Assembly: GCA_963782465.1 (NCBI GenBank)
Contig: CAWAJR010000007.1
Coordinates: 124,001 to 188,000 of the forward strand
Length of the DNA stretch: 64,000 nt
Direction of reading: 5' to 3'
DNA from: JAODBJ01 sp963782465
GTDB taxonomy: Bacteria; Actinomycetota; Acidimicrobiia; IMCC26256; PALSA-610
Positions within the stretch are counted from its first letter, which is position 1, and each line of letters begins with the position of its first letter. Below are positions 1 through 8,372 of this stretch, piece by piece. The notes below the pieces were generated by a model. It had not been told where the DNA came from. It searched no databases and saw only the letters and a list, made by a program, of their open reading frames with translations. Position numbers and translations under genes: made by a program.

Positions 1-1123
1 GCGAGTCGAGCCGGGTGGCCTGGTAGACCCGTACCGCCGACGCCTTGTAGCGCTCGACCAGCAAGTCGAGCAGCCGGCGTTGCACGTAGGGCCATTTCGC
101 GTTGTGCGTGCCGCGGCGGCGGCGGGCCGTGTCGGCGATCCGGGCGCTGTCCTGCCGGGAGACCCGGACCCGCAGGCCGTCGACGTGGAGGGTCAGATCA
201 CGCGGGAAGGCCCGTTCCCGATCGGTGACCGCTCGCGCGATCACCGAAGCCATCCGGGCGTCGCCCTTGATCGCGGCGACCTCGTTCGCATCGGTGGCGA
301 CGACCCGCAGACGGGGCTTGAGCCCGACGATGGTGCTCAGCTGGACGTCTTGCTCGCCGAGCGACGGGAGGACCTGTTCGATGTAGCGGAGGAAGACCTT
401 GCTCGGCCCCACGAGGAGCACGCCCTGCGCCGCGAGCCGGGCACGGTGCGTGTAGAGCAGGTAGGCGGCACGGTGCAGGGCGACGGCGGTCTTGCCGGTC
501 CCGGGGCCGCCCGCCACGACGAGCACGCCGTGCATGTCGGCCCGGATCGCTTCGTCCTGCTCCGACTGGATCGTCGCGACGATGTCGTGCATCCGGCCGG
601 TGCGGTGCTGCTCGAGCGCGGCGAGCAGCGCACCTTCACCACTCACCTGGAGCCCGGCGGCCGCGATCGCGGCCTGGTCGAACACCTCGTCGTCGAGGGC
701 CATGATCTCGCGGCCCTTCCGGGTGAGGAAATGCCGCCGCCGCACGACCCCCATCGGTACGACCGCCGTCGCCCGGTAGAACGGTTCGGCCACCGGGGCG
801 CGCCAGTCGACGACGAGGGGGGTGTGGGCGTCGTCCTCGACCGCGAACCGGCCGATGTAGTACGGACCGGCCTCTTCCAGATCGAGCCGGCCGAAGACGA
901 GCGGCGAGTCGGCGATCTCCAACTCGGCGAGGCGCCGGTGGGTCACGTCGTAGGCGATGTCGCGTTCGAGGCGGGCCTGGTGCGTGCCGCCCGCCCGGAC
1001 GTCGGCGTAGGCGTCGCGTACCCGTTCGGCCGCGGCCCTCATCGCGTCCAGACGGGCATACGCGCTGTCGACGTATTCCTGTTCGGCCTCGATTTCAGGG
1101 TCGACGCGGGGTCCAGTAGTCAC
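1..1123 (-). CDS. HelD-type UvrD/Rep-like ATPase (partial, C-terminus beyond window)
   Basis: An open minus-strand frame starts at GTG 1123 (GAGG just upstream) and runs off the left edge, giving about 374 residues of the N-terminal half. A Walker A, GGPGTGKT, sits at about 205-212. It follows an N-terminal helical region and a segment with VVDWRAPVAEPFY, both typical of the actinobacterial HelD/HelR family. These superfamily 1 proteins act as motors that strip RNA polymerase from DNA, rather than as repair helicases. The conserved motifs of the second ATPase lobe lie outside the window, so completeness cannot be judged. It is divergent from the HhH-GPD gene. Family assignment is firm; the exact paralogue is inferred. 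Confidence 0.85.
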   Translation of the reverse strand, partial: MTTGPRVDPEIEAEQEYVDSAYARLDAMRAAAERVRDAYADVRAGGTHQARLERDIAYDVTHRRLAELEIADSPLVFGRLDLEEAGPYYIGRFAVEDDAHTPLVVDWRAPVAEPFYRATAVVPMGVVRRRHFLTRKGREIMALDDEVFDQAAIAAAGLQVSGEGALLAALEQHRTGRMHDIVATIQSEQDEAIRADMHGVLVVAGGPGTGKTAVALHRAAYLLYTHRARLAAQGVLLVGPSKVFLRYIEQVLPSLGEQDVQLSTIVGLKPRLRVVATDANEVAAIKGDARMASVIARAVTDRERAFPRDLTLHVDGLRVRVSRQDSARIADTARRRRGTHNAKWPYVQRRLLDLLVERYKASAVRVYQATRLDS

Positions 1124-1147
1124 GCGTACCTCGCAGCGGGGGACAGA

Positions 1148-1201
1148 CCAGGGTAGTAGAGGGCTACGGGGCGCGAAAACGTCAACGCCCGCCTACCCTG
1201 G
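1148..1201. promoter_or_regulatory. Divergent promoter region with 9-bp inverted repeat
   Basis: The arms CCAGGGTAG (1148-1156) and CTACCCTGG (1193-1201) are perfect inverted repeats 36 nt apart. Each arm holds a TACCCT hexamer reading outward, placed roughly 25-30 nt before the start codons of the helD-like and HhH-GPD genes. The simplest reading is a pair of back-to-back -10 boxes of the TAnnnT type; a dimeric operator is the alternative. Confidence 0.4.
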
Positions 1202-1228
1202 CGACGACTGCCGTTCGGAGGAACTGCC

Positions 1229-1852
1229 ATGGCCGCGCCGAGCGCGCTGTATTTCACCCCCGACGAGGAGGCGAACCGCCTGCTCGCCACCGAGCCCTTG
1301 GCGCTCCTTCTCGGCATGCTGCTCGACCAACAGGTGACGATGGAGGCCGCATTCCGCGCCCCCTTGGTGCTGAAGGGCCGGTTGGGTGGCACCCTCGACG
1401 CCGCCGCGATCGCGGCGATGCCGCCCGAGGCGCTCGACGCGGTGTTCCGGGAGCGGCCGGCGCTGCACCGCTTCCCCGGCGCGATGGCGAAACGGGCCCA
1501 GGCGCTGTGCCGGCACATGGTCGAGCACTACGGCGGCCGGCCGGAGCAGAGCTGGCAAGGCGCGCAGTCGGGCGCGGAGCTGCTCGAACGCATGGAAGGG
1601 CTCCCGGGTTTCGGGGAGGCGAAAGCGCGCATCTTCGTCGGGGTGCTCGGCAAACGTCTCGGGGTGCGCCCGCCGGGTTGGGAGACCGCCGCGGCCGATT
1701 GGGCGTCGATCGCCGACGTCGATGCGTTCGAGCGGGTCGGCGAGATCCGCGACAAGAAACGGGCCGCGAAGGCGCAGGCCGCAACGACGGCGAAGCCCGC
1801 GACGCGCGCGAAGGCTGCGAAACCCACCAAGACCAGCAAGGCGATGAAGTAG
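1229..1852 (+). CDS. HhH-GPD-type base-excision DNA repair-like protein
   Basis: This 207-residue protein starts at ATG 1229 after a good GGAGGAA ribosome site. The N-terminal two thirds resemble the HhH-GPD fold of DNA glycosylases, with the hairpin region GLPGFGEAKA at about 124-133. No iron-sulfur cysteine cluster is present, and the catalytic aspartate expected after the hairpin is not evident, so glycosylase activity is uncertain. Residues from about 175 onward form a lysine/alanine-rich tail that looks like a non-specific DNA-binding extension. The stop is only 3 nt before the obg start, so the two are probably co-transcribed. Proteins of this kind are annotated across Actinobacteria without assigned substrates. 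Confidence 0.75.
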   Translation: MAAPSALYFTPDEEANRLLATEPLALLLGMLLDQQVTMEAAFRAPLVLKGRLGGTLDAAAIAAMPPEALDAVFRERPALHRFPGAMAKRAQALCRHMVEHYGGRPEQSWQGAQSGAELLERMEGLPGFGEAKARIFVGVLGKRLGVRPPGWETAAADWASIADVDAFERVGEIRDKKRAAKAQAATTAKPATRAKAAKPTKTSKAMK

Positions 1853-1855
1853 CTC

Positions 1856-3088
1856 TTGTCCGCGTTCGTCGACGAAGCACAACTGAACGTCAAAGGTGGC
1901 GACGGCGGGGCCGGCAGCGTGTCGTTCCGGCGCGAGTCGCACGTCCCCAAGGGCGGGCCCGACGGCGGCGACGGCGGGAAGGGCGGCGATATCTGGCTCG
2001 AAGCCAACCGCAACGTCGCGTCGTTGCTCGCGTTCCGCGACCACCCTCACCGCAAGGCGGCGTCGGGCACGCACGGCGCGGGCAAGAAGCGTCACGGCCA
2101 TTACGGCGACGATCTCGTCGTGGCCGTCCCCGAAGGGACGGTCGTACGGGCGCAGGACGGCGAACTGCTGGCCGACCTCGCGAAGCACGGTGATCGTTGG
2201 CTGGCTGCCCAGGGTGGGCGGGGTGGGCGCGGGAACGCGCGGTTCCTCAGCAACTCGCGGCGCGCACCCAGCTTCGCCGAGCAGGGTGAGTACGGCGAGG
2301 AACGGTGGCTGCGGCTCGAGCTCAAACTCATGGCCGATGCCGCGCTCGTCGGGTTCCCCAACGCCGGGAAGAGCACGCTCATCTCGGTGGTGAGCGCGGC
2401 GAAACCGAAGATCGCCGACTACCCGTTCACCACATTGGAGCCGCACCTCGGCGTCGTGCGGTTCCAAGATCACGAGTTCGTGCTGGCCGACATCCCCGGG
2501 TTGGTCGAAGGCGCGGCGTCGGGACGCGGCCTCGGCCACCGGTTCCTCCGGCACGTCGAACGGGCCCGGGTGCTGGTGCTCCTCGTCGACCTCGCGCCGG
2601 TCGACGGCCGGCCGCCCGCCGAACAGGAAGCGGTGCTGCTCGACGAGCTCGGCCGGTACCGCCCGGAGCTGCTCGAACGCCCGCGGCTCGTCGTGGGGAG
2701 CAAGGCCGACGTCGCCACCGAACCGTTCGACGGCCTGAGCATCTCGGGGGTGACGCGTGCGGGCCTCGACGAGTTCCTCGGCCGTCTCGGTTCCCTCGTC
2801 GACGACGCCCGCAATGCCGAACCGGCGCCCGAGCCGTACGTCGTGTTGCGGCCCGCCGAACAAGGTTTCTCGGTGGTGCGCGACGACGACGGCGCGTGGC
2901 GGGTGAAGGGAAAAGTCGCGGAGCGAGCCGTCGCTCTCGCCGACCTCACGAACGACGAAGCGATGGGGTACGTGCAACAACGCCTGCGCCGCATGGGCGT
3001 CGAGCGCGCGCTCGCCCGGGCCGGCGCGCGCGACGGCGACACGGTGCGCATCGGCGACGTCGAGCTCGGCTACGAAGAGGGCCTGTGA
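1856..3088 (+). CDS. obgE: GTPase Obg (ObgE/CgtA)
   Basis: This 410-residue ribosome-associated GTPase acts in late 50S assembly. The glycine-rich Obg fold (1-160) is followed by the G domain: G1 GFPNAGKS at about 166-173, G3 DIPG at about 212-215, and a C-terminal OCT domain from about 325. The G4 motif reads SKAD (about 282-285) instead of the usual NKxD. The start is TTG 1856, 3 nt after the preceding stop; the N-terminus SAFVDEAQLNVKGGDGG matches the family. proB and proA follow, the classic obg-proBA order of Actinobacteria, but a 180-nt repeat array separates obg from proB. Confidence 0.97.
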   Translation: MSAFVDEAQLNVKGGDGGAGSVSFRRESHVPKGGPDGGDGGKGGDIWLEANRNVASLLAFRDHPHRKAASGTHGAGKKRHGHYGDDLVVAVPEGTVVRAQDGELLADLAKHGDRWLAAQGGRGGRGNARFLSNSRRAPSFAEQGEYGEERWLRLELKLMADAALVGFPNAGKSTLISVVSAAKPKIADYPFTTLEPHLGVVRFQDHEFVLADIPGLVEGAASGRGLGHRFLRHVERARVLVLLVDLAPVDGRPPAEQEAVLLDELGRYRPELLERPRLVVGSKADVATEPFDGLSISGVTRAGLDEFLGRLGSLVDDARNAEPAPEPYVVLRPAEQGFSVVRDDDGAWRVKGKVAERAVALADLTNDEAMGYVQQRLRRMGVERALARAGARDGDTVRIGDVELGYEEGL

Positions 3089-3270
3089 GCTCGGCGGAGC
3101 GGCGAACGCCAGTTGGTGATGGTGGGTCGTGGGGTGGGCGGGCCGGCGAGCGGAGCGACGGAGGAGCGCAGTGAGCTCGGCGGAGCGGCGAACGCGATTG
3201 CTGGGTGGGTGGGCCGGCGAGTGGAGCGACGGAGGAGCGCAGTGAGCTCGGCGGAGCGGCGAACGCCAGT
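3085..3270. repeat. GC-rich direct repeat array between obg and proB
   Basis: Three copies of GTGAGCTCGGCGGAGCGGCG (continuing AACG) begin at 3085, 3171 and 3242. A longer unit of about 60 bp, also containing GAGCGACGGAGGAGCGCAG, is present twice with a 71-bp period. The first copy overlaps the obg stop codon and the last runs into the proB start codon. The array is open in the proB frame and would add 52 residues if read, but those residues look nothing like ProB. Related GAGCGCAG(C/T)GAGC words recur at the phoH-ybeY junction. Confidence 0.8.
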
Positions 3271-4366
3271 GAGCGCGACCAAAACAATCGTGGTGAAGGT
3301 GGGTTCGTCGTCGGTGACGCATGACGATGGCGCCTTCGACGACGACGCGCTGTTGAAGTTGTGCACCGACCTCGCGTCGGTACGTGACGCCGGGCATCAG
3401 GTCGTGCTCGTGCTCTCGGGCGCGATCGCCTCCGGGATGCCCGCGCTCGGCTTCGCGCAACGGCCCGGCGATCTCGGCACGTTGCAGGCCATGGCCGCGG
3501 TGGGCCAGCCGCGCCTGTTCCAGCGGCTCAGCGCGATGTTGGCGGACCAAGGCACGATCGCCGGCCAGGTGTTGCTGACGCCGTACGACTTCGTGCACCG
3601 CAACCAGTACCTCCACGCGCGGGCCACGTTGCAACGCCTGCTCGAACTGGGTGTGCTGCCCATCGTCAACGAGAACGACACCATCGCCGACGACGAGATC
3701 CGCTACGGCGACAACGATCGCCTCGCCGCGCTCGTCTCCCATCTGTTGCGTGTCGACCTGCTCGTATTGTTGACCGATACCGAAGGCGTGTTCACCGCCG
3801 ATCCTCGGTTCTCCGAGGATGCGTCGCTGATCGAGGAGATCGTCGAGTTCGACGCCGCCCTCGAAGCCGCGGCGGGTGGCGCGGGTACCGATCGGGGGAG
3901 CGGGGGGATGGCGAGCAAGCTCGCCGCCGCGAAGATGGCCGCCTGGTCGGGCGTGCGCGCGGTCATCGCTTCCGCGTCGGCGCCCGACGTGCTGGCGCAC
4001 GCGATCGCGGGCGATCCGGTCGGCACGTCGTTCGCGCCGCGGCCGCACCGGCTGTCGAGCCGCAAGTTGTGGATCGCGTTCGCGCAAGGTTCGGCCGGGC
4101 GGGTCGTGGTCGACGACGGTGCCCGCGCCGCGCTTCTCGATCGGGGTCGTTCACTCCTGCCGGCCGGCGTTCGCGGTGTCGACGGCGATTTCGACGCCGA
4201 CGCCGCGATCGAGGTGGTCGACGAGCACGGCCGCGCGTTCGCCAAGGGCCTCACCCGCTATTCGGCCGCCGATCTGCGGGCGTTCAAGGGCAGCCACACC
4301 ACCGACCTGCCCGACGGGCTCCCCCACGAAGTCGTCCACCGCGACGACCTCGTCGTCCTGCCGTAA
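3269..4366 (+). CDS. proB: Glutamate 5-kinase
   Basis: This cytoplasmic enzyme phosphorylates glutamate with ATP in the first step of proline synthesis. From GTG 3269 it is 365 residues, the normal length for a kinase plus C-terminal PUA domain (about 275-360). The amino-acid kinase fold shows VVKVGSSS at the N-terminus and NENDTIADDEIRYGDND around 134-150. The frame stays open upstream, but that extension is translated repeat DNA, so GTG 3269 is chosen because it restores the family N-terminus. No clear Shine-Dalgarno precedes it. proA follows, giving the next pathway step. Confidence 0.95.
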   Translation: MSATKTIVVKVGSSSVTHDDGAFDDDALLKLCTDLASVRDAGHQVVLVLSGAIASGMPALGFAQRPGDLGTLQAMAAVGQPRLFQRLSAMLADQGTIAGQVLLTPYDFVHRNQYLHARATLQRLLELGVLPIVNENDTIADDEIRYGDNDRLAALVSHLLRVDLLVLLTDTEGVFTADPRFSEDASLIEEIVEFDAALEAAAGGAGTDRGSGGMASKLAAAKMAAWSGVRAVIASASAPDVLAHAIAGDPVGTSFAPRPHRLSSRKLWIAFAQGSAGRVVVDDGARAALLDRGRSLLPAGVRGVDGDFDADAAIEVVDEHGRAFAKGLTRYSAADLRAFKGSHTTDLPDGLPHEVVHRDDLVVLP

Positions 4367-4391
4367 CCCCCGGCGGCGGGGAAACGGAAAA

Positions 4392-4418
4392 CTTGACCGG
4401 GTGGTCAAGGGGTAGCCT
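4392..4418 (+). promoter_or_regulatory. proA promoter with inverted repeat; predicted leaderless start
   Basis: The arms CTTGACC (4392-4398) and GGTCAAG (4403-4409) form a perfect inverted repeat with a 4-nt spacer. A -10-like TAGCCT occupies 4413-4418, exactly 7 nt before the proA ATG, which predicts transcription starting at the A of ATG. The repeat sits where a -35 element or operator would lie, so proA may have its own promoter as well as read-through from proB. Confidence 0.5.
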
Positions 4419-4425
4419 GGCGGAG

Positions 4426-5673
4426 ATGTCGCACGTCGCCGAATTGGGCCGTCGGGCCAAGGCGGCGGCCCGAGTGCTGGCGCAGACGCCGACCGCGCAG
4501 AAGGACGCCGCCCTCGTCACCGCGGCCGACCTCCTTTCCGAACGCGCCGCCGACATCCAACTCGCCAACGCCGCCGACCTCGACGCCGCGGCCGCGGCCG
4601 GCATGGAGCCCGGGCCGCTCGACCGGCTGCGCCTCACCGATGCCCGGATCGCCGCGATGGCCAACGGGCTGCGCACCGTCGCGGCGCTGCCCGACCCCGT
4701 CGGAGAGGTGCTCACCGGCTGGCGGCGCCCCAACGGGCTGCTCATCGAGAAGGTGCGCGTCCCGCTCGGTGTCGTCGCGATCATCTACGAGAACCGGCCC
4801 AACGTCACCAGCGACGCCGCGGGGTTGTGCGTCAAGTCGGGGAACGCCGCGCTGCTGCGCGGGTCGGGCAGCGCGCTGAAGTCGAACCTCGCGATCGTCG
4901 CGGTGCTACGCGACGCGCTCGCGAAGCATGCGCTCCCCGAAGATGCGGTCGTGCTCGTCGACGACATCTCGCACGACGCCGCGATCGAAGTGATGCAGCT
5001 CCGCGAGTGCGTCGACGTGCTCATCCCGCGCGGCGGGCCGGCGCTCATCCGCAGCATCCGCGACAACGCGACCGTGCCGGTCATCATCGACGGCGACGGC
5101 AACTGCCACGTGTACGTCGACGCCGCGGCCGATCTCGACGAAGCGCTCACGATCGTCGTCAACGCGAAGACGCAACGTCCGAGCGTGTGCAATGCGGCCG
5201 AGTCGCTCGTCGTGCACGAAGCGGTGGCCGACGCGTTCGTGCCGCGGGTCGCCGATGTCCTCCACGGCAAGGGTGTCGAACTGGTCGGCGACGACGCTGC
5301 CCGCAGCCGTTCGGCGCACATCGCAACCGCGACCGAAGACGATTTCAGCCGCGAGTTCCTCGACCTCAAGATGAGCGTCGCGATCGCACGGTCGCTCGAC
5401 GACGCGATCGCGCACGTGAACCGTTGTGGCAGCGGCCATACCGAGGCGATCCTCACACGCGACCTCGATGCCGCTCGCCGGTTCACCAACGAGGTGGATG
5501 CCGCGGCAGTAGTGGTGAACGCGTCGACGCGTTTCACCGACGGCGAAGAATTCGGTTTCGGTGCCGAGATCGGGATCTCGACCCAGAAGCTGCACGCACG
5601 CGGGCCGATGGGCCTCGCGGAGCTCACGACCTACAAGTACGTCGTCTGGGGCGACGGTCAGGTGAGGGGATAG
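4426..5673 (+). CDS. proA: Gamma-glutamyl phosphate reductase
   Basis: This 415-residue aldehyde-dehydrogenase-fold enzyme reduces glutamyl 5-phosphate with NADPH to glutamate semialdehyde, the second step of proline synthesis. The catalytic cysteine lies in SVCNAAES (Cys about 255), and the cofactor-side sequence IYENRPNVTSDAAGLC is conserved. Start ATG 4426 gives the family length; the open frame extends upstream but antisense to proB-like coding sequence. The gene lies 59 nt after proB and may have its own leaderless promoter. ATPase genes of the MoxR type follow. Confidence 0.97.
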   Translation: MSHVAELGRRAKAAARVLAQTPTAQKDAALVTAADLLSERAADIQLANAADLDAAAAAGMEPGPLDRLRLTDARIAAMANGLRTVAALPDPVGEVLTGWRRPNGLLIEKVRVPLGVVAIIYENRPNVTSDAAGLCVKSGNAALLRGSGSALKSNLAIVAVLRDALAKHALPEDAVVLVDDISHDAAIEVMQLRECVDVLIPRGGPALIRSIRDNATVPVIIDGDGNCHVYVDAAADLDEALTIVVNAKTQRPSVCNAAESLVVHEAVADAFVPRVADVLHGKGVELVGDDAARSRSAHIATATEDDFSREFLDLKMSVAIARSLDDAIAHVNRCGSGHTEAILTRDLDAARRFTNEVDAAAVVVNASTRFTDGEEFGFGAEIGISTQKLHARGPMGLAELTTYKYVVWGDGQVRG

Positions 5674-5680
5674 CAACAAC

Positions 5681-6583
5681 ATGGCGTCTCGGTTCGAATC
5701 GGTGCCCGAGGTTGTCGATCGTCTGCGTGGTGTCGACTACCTCGCCGACACGTCGATCGCGGGCGTCGTCTATCTCGCCGACCGGCTGGAGAAACCGGTA
5801 CTCGTCGAAGGCCCGGCGGGTGTCGGCAAGACCGAATTGGCGAAGGCCGTCGCCGCGAGCACGGGCGCGCGCCTGATCCGCCTCCAGTGCTACGAGGGCC
5901 TCGACGAGGCCAAGGCCATCTACGAGTGGAACTACAAGAAGCAACTGCTTCGCATCCAGGCCGACCGGACCCACGAAACCGACTGGGAGACCGTCGAGTC
6001 CGACATCTTCTCGGAGCCGTTCCTGCTCACCCGCCCGTTGCTCGAGGCGATCCGGGCGACCGACCCCGTCGTGTTGCTGATCGACGAAGTCGACCGCGTG
6101 GAGGTCGAGACCGAAGCGTTGCTGCTGGAAGTGCTGTCCGACTTCCAGATCTCCATCCCGGAGATGGGCACGATCCAGGGCGGTAGCCAACGACCGATGG
6201 TGTTCCTCACGTCGAACAACACCCGTGAGCTTTCGGAGGCGTTGAAGCGCCGTTGCCTCTACCTCCACGTCGACTACCCCGACATCGAGCGCGAGAAGGA
6301 GATCGTGCGGGTGCGGGTACCGGAGATCGACGAGGCGCTCGCCGAACAGATCGCGAAGGTCGTCAACTCGATCCGCCAGATCGACCTGAAGAAGGCGCCG
6401 TCGATCTCCGAGACGATCGACTGGGCACGCACGCTCATCTACCTCGGGCGCAACGAAGTGAACCCCGAAGTGCTCGGCGAGACCTTGCACGTGTTGTTGA
6501 AGTACCACGCCGACATCACCAAGGCGCGCAAGGAACTCGGAGTCGACGGGGGCAGCCCGCTCACGGGCGCGAGGCGGGGTTAG
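5681..6583 (+). CDS. MoxR-family AAA+ ATPase
   Basis: This 300-residue AAA+ protein has Walker A GPAGVGKTE (about 44-52) and Walker B VVLLIDEVDR (about 130-139). It belongs to the MoxR group, chaperone-like ATPases that usually act with a VWA-domain partner to insert metal or remodel a client enzyme. GGTGAGGGG lies about 10 nt before ATG 5681. The VWA gene follows 39 nt downstream, so the two probably form one system. The family is closest in style to CoxD/CoxE pairs, but no CO dehydrogenase genes are visible, so the client is unknown. Confidence 0.9.
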   Translation: MASRFESVPEVVDRLRGVDYLADTSIAGVVYLADRLEKPVLVEGPAGVGKTELAKAVAASTGARLIRLQCYEGLDEAKAIYEWNYKKQLLRIQADRTHETDWETVESDIFSEPFLLTRPLLEAIRATDPVVLLIDEVDRVEVETEALLLEVLSDFQISIPEMGTIQGGSQRPMVFLTSNNTRELSEALKRRCLYLHVDYPDIEREKEIVRVRVPEIDEALAEQIAKVVNSIRQIDLKKAPSISETIDWARTLIYLGRNEVNPEVLGETLHVLLKYHADITKARKELGVDGGSPLTGARRG

Positions 6584-6622
6584 AAGGTCACGGCGATCAA
6601 TGCGGCGAAGCTCACTCACGCC

Positions 6623-8116
6623 ATGAACACCTTCGGGCCCGGTGCTGCGGGCGGCGCGACCACCGTTCCCGCCGATCCGTCGATGCTCGACGTGCTGCAG
6701 GGGTTCGTGCACGAACTGCGCGCCGCGGGGCTCCCGGTGTCGATGACCGAGAACCTCGACGCCATGCGCGCGCTCGAGCACATCCCGTTCGTCGAGCGCG
6801 ACGCGTTGAAAGCGGCGCTCGGCGCGACGCTCGTGAAGCAACACGGTCACTGGCGGGTGTTCGAAACCGTCTTCGACGTGTACTTCTCGCTGTTCAGCCC
6901 GGGCGTCGACGGTGCCGAAGGCGCCGACAACGCCGGTGAACCCAGCGCGGCCGACTGGGAGCAGATGCGCGCGGCGATGGAAGGCGCCGGCGCGATGAGC
7001 AACATCTCGAACGAGGAACTTGCTCGGATGTTGCTCGACGCGCTGATGCACATGGACCGCGAACAGCTCCGCGCCCTCGCGTCGGCCGCGGTGAGCCGGT
7101 TCGCGGGCATGGAGCCGGGCCGGCCCGTCGGCGGCGCGTACTACCTCTACCGCACGCTGCGACAGCTCGACGCCGAAGGCCTCGTCGGCCAGATGATGGA
7201 CCAGGCCCGGCAGCAGGGTGATGTCGGCGACGGCGCGTTCGACGAACGCCTCGCCCGCGAAGACATGGAAGGCCGGCTCAAGGTCCTGAAGGAGTTGATC
7301 GAATCGGAGATCCGCCGCCGCCTGGTCGCCGACCGCGGCGTGGAGGCGATGGCTCGCACGTTGCGCAAGCCCCTACCCGAAGACATCGACTTCATGCATG
7401 CATCGCGCGAAGAGATGCAGGCGCTGCAACGTTCGATCTACCCGCTCACGCGCGCACTCGCGGCGAGGCTCGCGCAACGCAGGCGGCACCGTCACCGAGG
7501 GCAGCTCGATTTCCGCCAGACCGTGCGGCACTCGTTGTCGTACGGCGGTGTCCCGCTCGACCCGAAGTTCAAACGGCCTCGCCCGTCGAAACCCGAGATC
7601 GTCGTGATCGCCGACATTTCCGGTTCGGTGGCGTCGTTCGCTCGGTTCACCTTGCAGTTCGTGTACGCGATGCAGAGCGAGTTCTCGAAGGTGCGGTCGT
7701 GGGTGTTCATCGACGGCATCGACGAGGTCACGCATTTCTTCGAGGAATCCGAAGACATCTCGGAAGCGGTGCACCGGGTCAACACCGAAGCCGACGTCGT
7801 GTGGGTCGACGGCCACTCCGACTACGGGCATGCGTTCGAGGCCTGGCACGAACGGCACATCAAGGAGATCACGAAGAAGTCGTCGGTGATCATCCTCGGC
7901 GACGCGCGCAACAACTACCACGCCGCGCAGGCGTGGACGCTCGGCGAGATGCGCAAGCGCGCCCGCCGGCTCTTCTGGCTCGACCCCGAACCACTCGGCT
8001 ACTGGGACACCGGCGACTCGATCGTGTCGGAGTACGCCGAGTATTGCGACGGCGTCTACGAGTGCCGCAACCTGCGCCAGCTGCAGAAGTTCGTGAGCGA
8101 CGTCGTCGACGCGTGA
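6623..8116 (+). CDS. VWA-domain protein, CoxE-like partner of MoxR ATPase
   Basis: This 497-residue protein has a helical N-terminal half and a C-terminal von Willebrand A domain. The metal-ion-dependent adhesion site DISGS is at about 331-335, after KPEIVVIA. The linker around 285-300 is arginine-rich (RRRHRHRG). CoxE-type VWA proteins bind their MoxR ATPase and deliver a client; which client is served here cannot be read from the sequence. Start ATG 6623 is the first good start after the moxR stop. It is followed by a GC-rich repeat array and a convergent acetyltransferase gene. Confidence 0.85.
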   Translation: MNTFGPGAAGGATTVPADPSMLDVLQGFVHELRAAGLPVSMTENLDAMRALEHIPFVERDALKAALGATLVKQHGHWRVFETVFDVYFSLFSPGVDGAEGADNAGEPSAADWEQMRAAMEGAGAMSNISNEELARMLLDALMHMDREQLRALASAAVSRFAGMEPGRPVGGAYYLYRTLRQLDAEGLVGQMMDQARQQGDVGDGAFDERLAREDMEGRLKVLKELIESEIRRRLVADRGVEAMARTLRKPLPEDIDFMHASREEMQALQRSIYPLTRALAARLAQRRRHRHRGQLDFRQTVRHSLSYGGVPLDPKFKRPRPSKPEIVVIADISGSVASFARFTLQFVYAMQSEFSKVRSWVFIDGIDEVTHFFEESEDISEAVHRVNTEADVVWVDGHSDYGHAFEAWHERHIKEITKKSSVIILGDARNNYHAAQAWTLGEMRKRARRLFWLDPEPLGYWDTGDSIVSEYAEYCDGVYECRNLRQLQKFVSDVVDA

Positions 8117-8117
8117 T

Positions 8118-8372
8118 CCGCTCTTGGGCGGCTTCGCCGCCCGGGGCCGCTCGGGCCCTTCCCTCGCTGCTCCTCGTCCCTCGTCGCGGACGCTCGGCTT
8201 GTTCCCGCTCTTGGGCGGCTTCGCCGCCCGGGGCCGCTCGGCCCTTCCCTCGCTGCTCCTCGTCCCTCGTCGCGGACGCTCGGCTTGTTCCCGCTCTTGG
8301 GCGGCTTCGCCGCCCGGGGCCGCTCGGGCCCTTCCCTCGCTGCTCCTCGTCCCTCGTCGCGGACGCTCGGCT
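8118..8372. repeat. Three tandem copies of an 82-87 bp GC-rich repeat
   Basis: Near-identical units start at 8118, 8205 and 8291. Each holds the hairpin GGGCGGC-TTC-GCCGCCC followed by a CGCTGCTCCTCGTCCCTCGT segment and ends in GGACGCTCGGCTT. The array fills the whole gap between the convergent VWA and GNAT genes, and the third copy contains the GNAT stop codon. Three perfect hairpins in a row would suit a bidirectional terminator, but the unit is much longer than the stem. No spacers of unrelated sequence are present, so it is not CRISPR. Confidence 0.85.

Noticed and set aside
80..1156. A 358-codon plus-strand frame over the HelD-like gene
   Set aside because: The minus strand carries a Walker A and family text in the same stretch; the plus-strand product is Asp/Gly/Arg-rich without motifs.
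1193..4087. A 964-codon open frame on the minus strand antisense to obg and proB
   Set aside because: It is the mirror of real coding sequence in very GC-rich DNA; the translation is low-complexity Arg/His/Gly text with no domain.
8118..8372. CRISPR array
   Set aside because: Units are contiguous and 82-87 bp long with no variable spacers, and no cas genes are present.
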